Shown here: positions 18,209 to 27,200 of the stretch, piece by piece
How the letters are laid out: every line of letters begins with the position of its first letter
Numbering within the stretch: the first letter of the stretch is position 1
NCBI GenBank assembly: GCA_025936045.1
Contig: JAICUB010000020.1
Span: 52,409-116,408, forward strand
From: Polyangiaceae bacterium
GTDB lineage: Bacteria > Myxococcota_A > Polyangia > Polyangiales > Polyangiaceae
DNA length: 64,000 nt
Direction of reading: 5' to 3'
Translations under genes and position numbers: made by a program
Notes under the pieces: generated by a model
Seen by the model: the letters and a program-made list of their open reading frames with translations, nothing else
What the model was told of the DNA's origin: nothing
Databases searched by the model: none

Positions 18209-20218
18209 TCAGAGCGAGTCCGAGCGGGCTTTGGCGGGCAGCGTACCCACCATCGGATTCAGATCCGCTCCTGCCCACGGCCAAGCCGCACCCGCAGGCC
18301 ACCACGCGGGTTCGTGCGACAGGTAGAGCGAGGCGGGCAAGTCGCGCACGGCGATGTTCGAATCCCACAGCACCTTGGCGTTCACGGTGTCGTAGTTGCC
18401 GTGCGCCCACATGCTCGTCACGGCGACGTCCGACTTGGTGCCGAGCTCGTAGATGCACGAACCGTCGGAGTTGAAGCACTGGAACGCGTTGCTCACCGCA
18501 GCGGTACCGAGGTCCGTCGCCGCGGAGCTCCCGAGCACGTTGCCGATCACCGTCATGTCGAGATCGCCGTCGTCGAACGTTAGCGCGGCGACGCCCGCAG
18601 TCTGCGGCGCGTCGGAGCCCGCGACCGGCGGCGCTGCGAACTGGCTCGACGAGTAGTTGCGGAAGAAGGTGAGGTAGCCGGCGTTGCCGTGCGTCGTCGT
18701 CGCGCCCACATGGGGCGCGTAGTTCCCCTCCATCAGCTCCATGTGCGGAAAGGAGCAGTGGCAGTCGATGTTCTTCTCCTGATAGCCCGGCGGATCGGCC
18801 CACGAATTGTCCGCGTAGTTGTAACCGACGACGTTGCCGCCGCCGGATACGTTGAACAAGATCGGCTTGTTCATGTAACGGACGACGTTGTTCTCCACCA
18901 GGCTGTCCGCGCTGCCGCAACGCAAGACGATGCCGTAGCAATCATGGGCGAAGCCGTAATCGGCCGACTCGTGGAAGTAGCTGTCCCGCACGACGACACG
19001 GTAGGCGCCCGTCAAATCGACGTGCATGCCGCCGATGGTGTCGTCGGTCTGCACGTCCTTGACCCACGAATAAGCCGCGTTCGAGAGCTCGATGCCGCCC
19101 GCGGCTTGGCCGTCGTAGTTCGGGTTGTCGCCGCCTTGCAGCGCGAGATGCTCGATGCCCGCATAGCGCACGACGCCGTGATTCACCTTCGATATCTGTG
19201 CGGTTTGCTGCACGCGAAAGGTCCAATGCAGCGGCGTGCTCAACGTGAGCGTGCCGGCGCTCGCGTCGACCGCGGCGATTTCTACGCGCTCCGTGGTCGA
19301 GCGCTTGTCCACGCGCTTGAAGAAGCTGCAGTCGCCCTCCTGGACGCTCGCGTCGTCCAGCTCGTCGAGCTGAGCGAAATCACCGGGCGCGAACTTACCG
19401 GCGCCGCTGCCGAGCGTCACCGTCGTGGTTTCCTTCTGGGCATCGGCGCTCAAGCTCTGCGCGTCGGCGAAGTTACTCTGGTAGCAAGCCTGATCCTGGG
19501 CGTCGCCGACTTGAATGACGGAGCCGCCTCCCGTCTTCACGATCACGGTACCTCCATCGCCCGAGCCGGCACCGCGCAGCACGACGCCTTTTTTCAAGGT
19601 GATCGTCGACGAGACCGTGTACGTGCCGGCCCCGAGCTCCACCACCTGCCCGTCGGCGCAGCCGGCGAGGGCGGCGTTGAGGTCGTCCCCCGGCTTCGGA
19701 TTGGCGCATACCGTGGTGCGCACCGGCAATCCGTCGTCACCGAGTGGAAGGTTCAGCTGCGTGTCCTTCAAGATGCCCGGGTTCCACGTAGTCGTGTAAT
19801 CGGGATTCAGCAGACCCTCGGGGATCGCCACCGGTTCGTCGTTACTGCCGCCCGTATCGCCGGTGCCGGCGCCGCTATCGCTGCCGCCGGAGGTGGCGCT
19901 GCCGCCCAAGCCTGACGAGCCACTCGAGCCTCCGCCCTTTCCGGCGCTCGTCGCATCGCCTCCTCGCCCCGCGGCGGACCCGCCCGTCCCTTTTCCCGAC
20001 GAGCCGCCGTCGCCGCCCCGGCTTCCGCCGGAGCCGCCGTTGCCGCCGCTCGTGCTGCCGCTCTGTCCCGAGCCAGTGCCGGCATTGCCGGCGGCACGTG
20101 AGGCGTCGTCGTCGCCGGAGCTCGAACACGAGAGAGCGGCGACCGTCACCGCGCTCACCGCCAGCATCAGTGAGCCCCGCACGCCCCGCCGCACCCCTCG
20201 CGATGGTATCGAGTTCAT
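18209..20218 (-). CDS. Beta-helix lipoprotein, paralog of the 10915-13248 protein
   Basis: A 669-aa exported protein. The signal peptide ends at a Cys near residue 30 (AALSC), followed by a roughly 100-residue Gly/Ser/Ala linker, then a right-handed parallel beta-helix: GVVLRGAGSGDGGTVI, YAGIEHLALQGGDN, LVENNVVRYMNKPILFNVSGGG, YLTFFRNY. It is collinear with the other beta-helix lipoprotein but lacks the PKD domain and has a longer linker. Probably lipid-anchored at the outer membrane, acting on or binding the exported polysaccharide; lyase or epimerase activity is only an inference. ATG 20218 is used because the signal peptide then has a normal length. It lies 124 bp downstream of wecB, in the same direction. 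Confidence 0.82.
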   Translation of the reverse strand: MNSIPSRGVRRGVRGSLMLAVSAVTVAALSCSSSGDDDASRAAGNAGTGSGQSGSTSGGNGGSGGSRGGDGGSSGKGTGGSAAGRGGDATSAGKGGGSSGSSGLGGSATSGGSDSGAGTGDTGGSNDEPVAIPEGLLNPDYTTTWNPGILKDTQLNLPLGDDGLPVRTTVCANPKPGDDLNAALAGCADGQVVELGAGTYTVSSTITLKKGVVLRGAGSGDGGTVIVKTGGGSVIQVGDAQDQACYQSNFADAQSLSADAQKETTTVTLGSGAGKFAPGDFAQLDELDDASVQEGDCSFFKRVDKRSTTERVEIAAVDASAGTLTLSTPLHWTFRVQQTAQISKVNHGVVRYAGIEHLALQGGDNPNYDGQAAGGIELSNAAYSWVKDVQTDDTIGGMHVDLTGAYRVVVRDSYFHESADYGFAHDCYGIVLRCGSADSLVENNVVRYMNKPILFNVSGGGNVVGYNYADNSWADPPGYQEKNIDCHCSFPHMELMEGNYAPHVGATTTHGNAGYLTFFRNYSSSQFAAPPVAGSDAPQTAGVAALTFDDGDLDMTVIGNVLGSSAATDLGTAAVSNAFQCFNSDGSCIYELGTKSDVAVTSMWAHGNYDTVNAKVLWDSNIAVRDLPASLYLSHEPAWWPAGAAWPWAGADLNPMVGTLPAKARSDSL

Positions 20219-20342
20219 GGCGCAAATTAGAGCACATCTCGACATCGTGTCCACGTGCCACCCCCGCACCATCGCGCTCACGATGCGCAAGCGCTGCCCG
20301 ACGAGACGTGCGCAACGTCTCCCACGGTGATTTCGAGACGGC

Positions 20343-21497
20343 TCAGCTCGAAACCGAAAAATGCTCTCTGATACGGCGGACGACGCGTTCCGCCGCGTGC
20401 CCGTCTCCGTATGGATTCTTCGCGTTGGCCATCTCTGCGTAAGCGTTTTGGTCGCTGAGCAATCGGCGCGCGTGCGTCACGATCGCGTCCGCGTTCGGCC
20501 CGGTCAGGCGCGCGGTGCCGGCGTCGATCCCCTCCGGCCGCTCGGTGGTGTCGCGCATCACGAGCACCGGCTTACCGAGCGAAGGCGCCTCCTCCTGCAC
20601 GCCGCCCGAGTCGGTCAGCACCAGGCGGCACTTGGACATCAACGCAACGAAGGCCCGATAGTCTTGCGGAGCGATCAAGAACACGTTGTTCACGCCCTGA
20701 AGCAACCGCATGACGTTGTCACGCACGTTCGGATTCAGGTGCACGGGGTAGATGAAGCGATAACCCTTGAACTCCGCGGCGAGCTCCGCGATCGCGCGAC
20801 AGATTTGCGCGATGCCGTCGCCGAAATTTTCACGACGGTGACCCGTGATGAGGACGAACGGAACCTCGGCCCAGTCTTTTGCGATCGCGCTCGCGAGCGC
20901 GGTATCCACCGCCGCGTGGATCGCCGGCTCACGCTGGCGTTCCACCTCCATGAACAGAGCGTCGATCACCGTGTTGCCGGTGACGACGATGTTGCCCTCG
21001 GCGATACCCTCGCGCAAAAGCGCCGCTTTGGACGAATCCGTCGGCGCAAAGTGGAGCGTGACAATCGACGATGCGAGCTTTCGATTGGCCTCCTCCGGAA
21101 AGGGTGACCAGATGTTGCCCGTCCGCAACCCGGCCTCGACGTGGCCGATGGGGATGCGCCGGTAAAAGCAAGCGAGCGCCGCGACGAGCACCGTCGTGGT
21201 GTCGCCCTGTACCAGCGCCATGTCGGGTTTGGAGCGCTCGAGCCAGCCGTCGATGCCCTCCATCAAACGCGCGGTCAGGCCGGCGAGCGTCTGATTCGGT
21301 CGCATGACGTCGAGGTCGGCGTCGACCCGGAAGCCGAACGTCTCGGCGACTTGCCGGAACATCTCGCGATGTTGGCCGGTGGCGATCACGGTGCAATCGA
21401 GGTCGTCGGATTGACGAAGGGCGGCAACGACGGGGGCGAGCTTGATCGCCTCCGGGCGGGTCCCCATGAAGACGGCGATGCGCTTTCTTTCACTCAT
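20343..21497 (-). CDS. wecB: UDP-N-acetylglucosamine 2-epimerase (non-hydrolysing)
   Basis: A 384-aa enzyme interconverting UDP-GlcNAc and UDP-ManNAc. All family blocks are present: GTRPEAIKLAPVVAAL near residue 12, TGQHREM, VQGDTTTVL, HVEAGLRTGN, PFPEEANR, ITGHRRENFGDG, YPVHLNPNVRDNV, and DSGGVQEEAPSLGKPVL, whose Glu and Arg residues bind UDP. The length is normal for WecB. The start ATG 21497 is 9 bp downstream of the WecG-like gene, so the two form an operon. The pairing is meaningful, since WecG-type enzymes use ManNAc-derived UDP sugars that this epimerase starts to make. Confidence 0.95.
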   Translation of the reverse strand: MSERKRIAVFMGTRPEAIKLAPVVAALRQSDDLDCTVIATGQHREMFRQVAETFGFRVDADLDVMRPNQTLAGLTARLMEGIDGWLERSKPDMALVQGDTTTVLVAALACFYRRIPIGHVEAGLRTGNIWSPFPEEANRKLASSIVTLHFAPTDSSKAALLREGIAEGNIVVTGNTVIDALFMEVERQREPAIHAAVDTALASAIAKDWAEVPFVLITGHRRENFGDGIAQICRAIAELAAEFKGYRFIYPVHLNPNVRDNVMRLLQGVNNVFLIAPQDYRAFVALMSKCRLVLTDSGGVQEEAPSLGKPVLVMRDTTERPEGIDAGTARLTGPNADAIVTHARRLLSDQNAYAEMANAKNPYGDGHAAERVVRRIREHFSVSS

Positions 21498-21506
21498 GCG
21501 TGATGC

Positions 21507-22265
21507 TCAAAGATGCAGGCGGCGCTTCAGCATCGCGCCTGCCGTCAGCCAGAGGAATTCCGAATTGGTGTAGAGGTAGCGCTTCCAGAGCTTCTTCGGC
21601 TCCATGGCGAGGCGCCAGGACCATTCCATGCCGACGCCCTGGACCCACTTGGGGGCGCGCTTGATGAAGCCGGCGAGCACGTCGAAGCTGCCCCCGACGC
21701 CCATGATGACAGGCACGTTCAGCCGTTCGCGGTAGCGCTCGGACCAGACCTCCTTGAACGGGGAGGGCATGCCGATGAACAGGATGTGTGCGCCGCTGTC
21801 GTGGATCGCCTGGATGATCCGCTCGTGATCGGGTTCCTTGAAGTAACCGTTCTGCACACCGGCGACTTCGGCGTTCGGGTAGTCCCGCTTGGTGCGTGCG
21901 ACGAGCGCGTCCAACACCTCTTGCTTGGCGCCCAGGAAGAACACTTTCAAGCGGTGCTTCGACGCGGCCTCGAGCAGCCGCACCATGAAGTCCACGCCGG
22001 CGATGCGCTCCGGCAACGGATCGCCGAGCAGGCGTGACGCCCACATGACGGAGACGCCGTCGGCAACCACGAGATCGGCGTGGCGACACGCGCCCTCGAG
22101 CTCGCGATCGCGTCGCTTCATGCACAGGAGCGCGGCGTTGATCGTGAGCAGCGTGTGCGAGGCACGCGGGCCGCGGCACCATTCGAGGCAGCGTTCGAGC
22201 GCCTCTTCGGAGGTCACGACGTCGAAGGGGCAGTCGTAAAGGTCGGTCCGAGCGTGTTCAGGCAT
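21507..22265 (-). CDS. WecG/TagA/CpsF family glycosyltransferase
   Basis: A 252-aa GT26 enzyme: NAALLCMKRRDRELEGAC, DGVSVMWASRLLGDPLPERIAGVDF, FFLGAKQEVLDAL, NGYFKEPD, IGMPSPFKEVW, and a C-terminal GVGGSFDVLAG followed by amphipathic helices for membrane association. The family transfers ManNAc or ManNAcA-type sugars onto lipid-linked GlcNAc. With wecB directly downstream, a ManNAc-based second sugar on the polyprenyl-linked intermediate is likely. ATG 22265 is used; it overlaps the end of a 25-codon upstream reading frame (22258-22335), which may couple translation, since no strong ribosome-binding site is seen. Confidence 0.9.
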   Translation of the reverse strand: MPEHARTDLYDCPFDVVTSEEALERCLEWCRGPRASHTLLTINAALLCMKRRDRELEGACRHADLVVADGVSVMWASRLLGDPLPERIAGVDFMVRLLEAASKHRLKVFFLGAKQEVLDALVARTKRDYPNAEVAGVQNGYFKEPDHERIIQAIHDSGAHILFIGMPSPFKEVWSERYRERLNVPVIMGVGGSFDVLAGFIKRAPKWVQGVGMEWSWRLAMEPKKLWKRYLYTNSEFLWLTAGAMLKRRLHL

Positions 22266-22335
22266 TCTCAGCGTGTCCCAGCGTCGTCCGATCAATCACG
22301 ACGTAACCGTGCCCGCCCATCACGAGTACTTTCAT
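22258..22335 (-). CDS. Possible 25-aa leader peptide upstream of the WecG-like gene
   Basis: A short reading frame (begins MKVLVMGGHGYVVID) whose TGA overlaps the WecG-like start by 8 bp. Its ATG lies about 14 nt downstream of the start site predicted from a sigma-70-like promoter at 22356-22385. It may be a translated leader that couples ribosomes to the main gene. It could also be chance; no ribosome site is seen in front of it. Confidence 0.35.
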   Translation of the reverse strand: MKVLVMGGHGYVVIDRTTLGHAENA

Positions 22336-22355
22336 GACGAACCAACGAGCCCGGC

Positions 22356-22385
22356 ATCCTATCACGACGCGTCGAGCGCGATCAA
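22356..22385 (-). promoter_or_regulatory. Sigma-70-like promoter for the WecG-wecB operon (tentative)
   Basis: On the minus strand TTGATC (22385-22380), an 18-bp spacer and TAGGAT (22361-22356) match four of six bases at each hexamer. The position about 90 bp upstream of the WecG-like start is sensible. Short motifs like this also occur by chance. Confidence 0.4.
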
Positions 22386-22688
22386 CGCTGCTCGCGCTTC
22401 CGCCGCTCGTCGGAACACGGGCATTCGGGTGGCGGTCCGCGCTCGCCCGCGAGCGACTCAGCCGTCACGCGGGAGCGCTTGCGCGTTACGAGACTTCTCG
22501 CTCTCGATGCCGTCTCGTTCGGTGCGCCGTCTCGTTCGAGACACCCGTGCGGGCGCCGCCTTCCGTCGATCGCGGCGCCCGCGCGAATCCATGCGACGGC
22601 TTCAGCCGAGCGTCGGACGACGTCAGCACGCGTCCGGATGATTCCGGGTTGTCGCAGGGCGCAAAAGGCAGGATGCTCGGGAGAAGTC
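22386..22688. other. Divergent gap between WecG-like and Wzx genes
   Basis: About 300 bp with no convincing gene on either strand; it must carry the promoter of the flippase gene. GGGAGAAG at about 22679-22686 is the likely ribosome site for GTG 22689. Nothing else is recognised. Confidence 0.5.
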
Positions 22689-24245
22689 GTGACCCAGCTT
22701 AATCGTGACGGCGCAGCGCCGCCCGCTACGGCCGCCGCCGAGACCGCGCCTCACGATCCCGATTGGCGAGCGCGCGAAATTCGGCTGGCCGTCACCAACG
22801 GCATCAAGCTCGCTACTTCATTGCTCGCCACCTGGGGCATCGCCCTCGTGGTCCGGCTTTATATTCCGCGCTTCCTCGGGCCCGACCGCTTCGGAATCCT
22901 GAATTTCGCGGACGCCCTCACGACGACGGCGTTCGTCGTCCTCGGCCTGGGGCTCGACACCTACGTCCGCCGGGAGATTTCGGTGCGGCCGGAGCACGCG
23001 AGCGATTTCATCGGCGGCATCGCGGCGCTCCGGCTGGTGCTGGTCGCGCTCGTCTTCGCGGGGATGGAACTCGTCCTCCGCGCGATGCATCGCAGCGCCG
23101 AGGTGCGCACGCTGGTCTACATCTACGGCGCCGCGCAGTTCTTCATGGTCGGCAATACGACCACCTCCGGCCTCTTGCAGGCGACCGGCAAGGTCAACGA
23201 GATGTCCGTGCTGTCGGTCGCGATCAAGGTGCTCTGGGGCATCGGGATCGGACTCGCGATTTTCCTACGCCTGCCGCTGTGGGCGTTCGCGGCGACGATC
23301 GCCATTTCGGAGGGGCTCAAATCGCTCGTGCTCTTTGCGCTCGCGAAAAAGCACCTCGGATTCCACATTCGGATTTACCCGGCGGCGACGTACCTCGTCA
23401 TCGTCGCGTCGCTGCCCTTCTTCATTTCCGGCCTCGCGACGGCCTTCTACGATAAAATAGGCGTCAGTCTGCTCGCGTACATGTCCTCAGACCGTGAGGT
23501 CGGCTGGTACGGGGCGGCCGTCGGTCTCGCGAGTCTGACGCTCCTACTCGTGCCGCTCATCAGCTGGGTGCTGATCCCGCTCTTCGCGCGCGCCGCGCAG
23601 GCGTCCGAAGAAGAGCTCTGCTCCATCGTTCGCCGCTCGCTCGAATTCATTCTGACGCTGACGATCCCGGTCGCTCTGATCATGGTCGCCGACGCCGATG
23701 TCTTGATCCGGCTCGCCTTCGGTGCGGCTTTCGCCCCCGCCACGCTGGCGATGCGCCTGCTCGGCGTCGCACACCTGCTCATGTACGTGAGCATCGTCTG
23801 TGCTTACGCGCTCGCGGTCCTCAAGATTACGTGGCCGATGAGCTTCGTTTTCATGAGCGGCATGTTGGTGAATCCGGCCTGCAACCTGCTCTTGATCCGC
23901 CCGAGCCTCGCCTACGGCGGACCGGGCGGAGGCGGCGCCGCTTGTGCAAGCGCGACGCTGATCACCGAAATCGGCATCGTCATCGCCCTGCTCTCGTTGA
24001 TGGGCAAGCGAGCCGTCGACGCGCAGCTCACCCTTCACGTGTTGAAGCAGTCCGGCTGCGCCGTGCTCGCGGGCCTCATCGACTACTTCGCGCTGCGTCA
24101 GCTTGGGCCGGCGCGCATGGTGCTCACGGGCGTCATTTACGTCGTGCTCGTCCTCGTCACGAAGGCGGCCGACGTCAACGGCATGGCCAGCTGGGTACGG
24201 ACGGCGCTCCAGCAGCGACGGGCGGCGCGCGCGTCTGCCGCCTGA
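22689..24245 (+). CDS. Wzx-type flippase (PST/MATE-like polysaccharide transporter)
   Basis: A 518-aa membrane protein with about twelve hydrophobic segments. The start region IRLAVTNGIKLATSLLATWGIALVVRLYIPRFLGPDRFGILNFA is typical of Wzx flippases, which move lipid-linked repeat units to the periplasmic face. Further conserved stretches are DTYVRREISVRPE and ISGLATAFYDKIGVSLLAYMSSDREVGWYGAA. GTG 22689 is chosen for the purine-rich GGGAGAAG just upstream; upstream in-frame sequence is low-complexity. The gene ends 3 bp from the convergent NRPS gene. With Wzy (9259) and Wzz (15618) it defines a Wzx/Wzy-dependent pathway. Confidence 0.9.
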   Translation: MTQLNRDGAAPPATAAAETAPHDPDWRAREIRLAVTNGIKLATSLLATWGIALVVRLYIPRFLGPDRFGILNFADALTTTAFVVLGLGLDTYVRREISVRPEHASDFIGGIAALRLVLVALVFAGMELVLRAMHRSAEVRTLVYIYGAAQFFMVGNTTTSGLLQATGKVNEMSVLSVAIKVLWGIGIGLAIFLRLPLWAFAATIAISEGLKSLVLFALAKKHLGFHIRIYPAATYLVIVASLPFFISGLATAFYDKIGVSLLAYMSSDREVGWYGAAVGLASLTLLLVPLISWVLIPLFARAAQASEEELCSIVRRSLEFILTLTIPVALIMVADADVLIRLAFGAAFAPATLAMRLLGVAHLLMYVSIVCAYALAVLKITWPMSFVFMSGMLVNPACNLLLIRPSLAYGGPGGGGAACASATLITEIGIVIALLSLMGKRAVDAQLTLHVLKQSGCAVLAGLIDYFALRQLGPARMVLTGVIYVVLVLVTKAADVNGMASWVRTALQQRRAARASAA

Positions 24246-24248
24246 GAG

Positions 24249-27200
24249 TCACTGACTCTTCGCGAGATCCGTCTCGCGGTGACCGTCCTCCGTCGCTACG
24301 TCCGAGCGCGCTCCCGTATAAGCCGGACCGAGGGTATGCCGCGCGAGCTCGCTCTCGGCGCGCTCGATGCAGTGGCTCAAAATTTCGGCGAGGGCCGAGA
24401 CGTGCGGCTCGTGCGCCAGCGTGTCGTGATTGCCGGGCACCTCGTAGAGGTCGAGGCCACCTTGCGAGAGCACGCCCCAGCCGAGATCCTCCCCGACGAT
24501 CTCGCGTGGATAGTCCGAGTCCCGAGCGCGCAGCACCGTGAGCCTGCGCGCGTAAGGCGCGGGCGCATAGTGCGTGACGCTCGCCAAAAAGGACGACATG
24601 AGCCAGAACTCTCGGAGCTCGTGCGGCACCGCGCGGTTGAGCAGCCGGTGATACTGAACGCGAATCCACGCGAGCATCGCGTTCCACGAGCGAAGGAAGC
24701 GCCGCTTGCCCCCGCGCCACAGGTAGCCGGGACCCTGCTCGGAGAAGTCCTTGAAGCGCTTCGAGACGGGGACCACGTGCAGCGGCAAGCCCGGCCTGAA
24801 AGCGTCGAGCAACGCGAGCAGCGCCGTCTCTTCGCCGCGAGCCGCGAGGCGCTGCGCCATCTCGTAAGCGACGATACCGCCGCCGCAATAGCCCGCGAGG
24901 TAGTAGGGCCCGTGCGGTTGGATCTGCACGAGCTCGTTCAGGTACGCGTCCGCCATCGCCTCGATCGTCGCGAGCGGCGTCGCGACGCCGTCGACGCCGG
25001 CCGCCTGAATCCCGTAGAAGGGGCGCGCCGGGCCGAGGCGCTTCGCGAGCGCGAGCAGGTTCAACACGTTACCGCCGGCGCCGTGGACGCAGAAAATGGG
25101 CGGTTTGTCGCCGCGTGTTTGGATCGGCACGACGAAGGACAAGGCGTCCGTTTTCGGCACGAGCGCGAGCCTCTGATTCGGCTGCTCCGCGCTGCGCGCC
25201 CGTGCGATCAGACGCGCGAGCTGTTCGATGGTGGGAGCTTCGAGCAGCGCGGCGAGCGGAAGCGCGATGCGCGTGCGGCGCTCGACGGCGGACAGGATGC
25301 GCACGGCGAGCAGCGAATGTCCGCCGAGGTCGAAGAAGTTATCGACGACGCTCGGTGCCTTGATGCCGAGCACCTCGCCCCAGAGCTCGGCGAGCGTCGT
25401 CTCTTCGGGCGTGCGGGGGGGCACGATCGGCCGACTCGTCTCTTCGCCCGCTTGGACGAGCGGCAGCGCGGCGCGGTCGACCTTGCCGTTCGGAGTGAGT
25501 GGGATCGCCTCGAGGCACAGGAAGGCCGACGGCACCATGTATTCGGGCAGCGCGCGCCGGAGGTGTGCTCTGAGCGCGTCAGCGTCCGGCCGTCCCACGT
25601 CGCTGCTCGTGTAGTACGCGTTGAGCCGCGTCTCCCCGGGTCGGACTTCCCGGTACGTGACGACGGCTTCGCGAACGCCCGGCGCCTGCTTCAGGCACGC
25701 TTCGATTTCGCCGAGCTCGACGCGATAGCCGCGGATCTTCACTTGTTGATCGACGCGCCCCTGACACTCGAGCACACCGTCGGCTCGCAAGCGCCCCACG
25801 TCGCCCGTGCGGTACAGGCGCGCCGGTCCGAAGCCGAGCGGCTGGCGTGCGAACGGGTCCGGAAGAAAGCGCTCGGCCGTGAGCTCGGGCTTACCGAGGT
25901 ACCCGAGCGCGACGCCCGCGCCACCGATGCAAATCTCGCCGAGCACGCCGAGCGGCACGAGCGCTCCGTGTCGATCGAGGATGTAAATGCTCGTGCGATC
26001 GATGGGCGCGCCGATCGGAACCGGATTGTCGCTCGGCAAGACGCGCCGGACCGTGGACCAGACGGTCGTCTCCGTGGGACCGTACAGGTTGAACACGCGG
26101 GGAAAGCGCGCGAGGAGCTCTTCCGCAAGCGCGTGATCGAGCGGTTCACCGCCGACGAGCGCCGTAAGCTCGTCATTTTCAGCGAGGCCCGCCGCGAGCA
26201 GCAGCCGGTAGCTCGAGGGCGTGGCCTGCAGCAGCGTGAAGCCTCCGGTTTCGAGCAGCGAACGCAGCCTCGCTCCGTCGGCCACCACTTCGGCCGGCGC
26301 CACGTGGAGCTCGGCGCCCACGGTGAGCGGCAAGAGCAGCTCGAGCGCCGCGATGTCGAAGGCGACCGTGGTGACCGAGAGCACGCGCTCGCTCGCTTTC
26401 ATGCCCGGCTCACGCGCCATCGAGCCCAAAAAATTCGCGAGCGCGCCGATCGGCACGACGACGCCCTTGGGCCGCCCGGAAGACCCCGACGTGTAGAGGA
26501 CGTAGGCGGCGCGATCCCAGGCCGGCTCGAGCGTCGGAGCCGGACTCGCCGCCAGCTCGGCGTCGTCGACGCAAAGGCAAGCGCGGCTTCGGGCGAGCTC
26601 ACGGGCACGCTCCAAAAGTGCGCGCTCGGTCAGCACGAGGCGCGGATTGGAGTCGTTCACGACGTGCGAAAGGCGCGCGTCGGGGTGCGCGGGGTCAATC
26701 GGCACGTAGGCGCCGCCGACGTGCATTGTCGCCAACATCGCGAGCGGCACCGACGCAGAGCGCGTGAGAAAGAGCGCGACGCGGTCACCGGGCTCCACGC
26801 CCGCGGCCGTCAGGCGCGCCGCCAAAGCTTCGACTCTCGAGCGCAGCTCCGCGTAAGTCAGGCGCGTCACGGCGTCGGTGAGCGCAACCTTGTTCGGTGT
26901 CAGCTTGGCGTGCTCGAGCGCGGCGTCGAGCGGAGTGCGCAGCGGGGCTCCCGTCGAGCGCGTGCATAGCTCGACGATGGCGCGCTCTTCCGCTGCCGAG
27001 TGCAGGCGTATGCGGCTCACCGCCTGCGCGGGCTCGCGTATGATCTCGCGCAGGAGCGCGAGATAAGCGCGACCGATGCGTCGAATCGTCGCGGCGTCGA
27101 AGAGGGCAGTGCTGTATTCGAAGCCCGCGAGACGGCCGAGCTCGGTGTCGAGGACGTTGAGGCTGAGCTCGAATTGCGCCGCTCGCCGCTCGACCTTGAG

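Noticed and set aside
20219..20342. TGGCACG upstream of the second beta-helix gene as a sigma-54 -24 element
   Set aside because: At the required spacing the -12 position reads CACG, not TTGC, and GG-N10 is followed by CG, so the essential GC is missing.
24279..26969. Very long open frame antisense to the NRPS
   Set aside because: It is a GC-bias shadow of the synthetase frame; the translation is Arg-rich, low in family motifs, and the other strand carries full NRPS domains.
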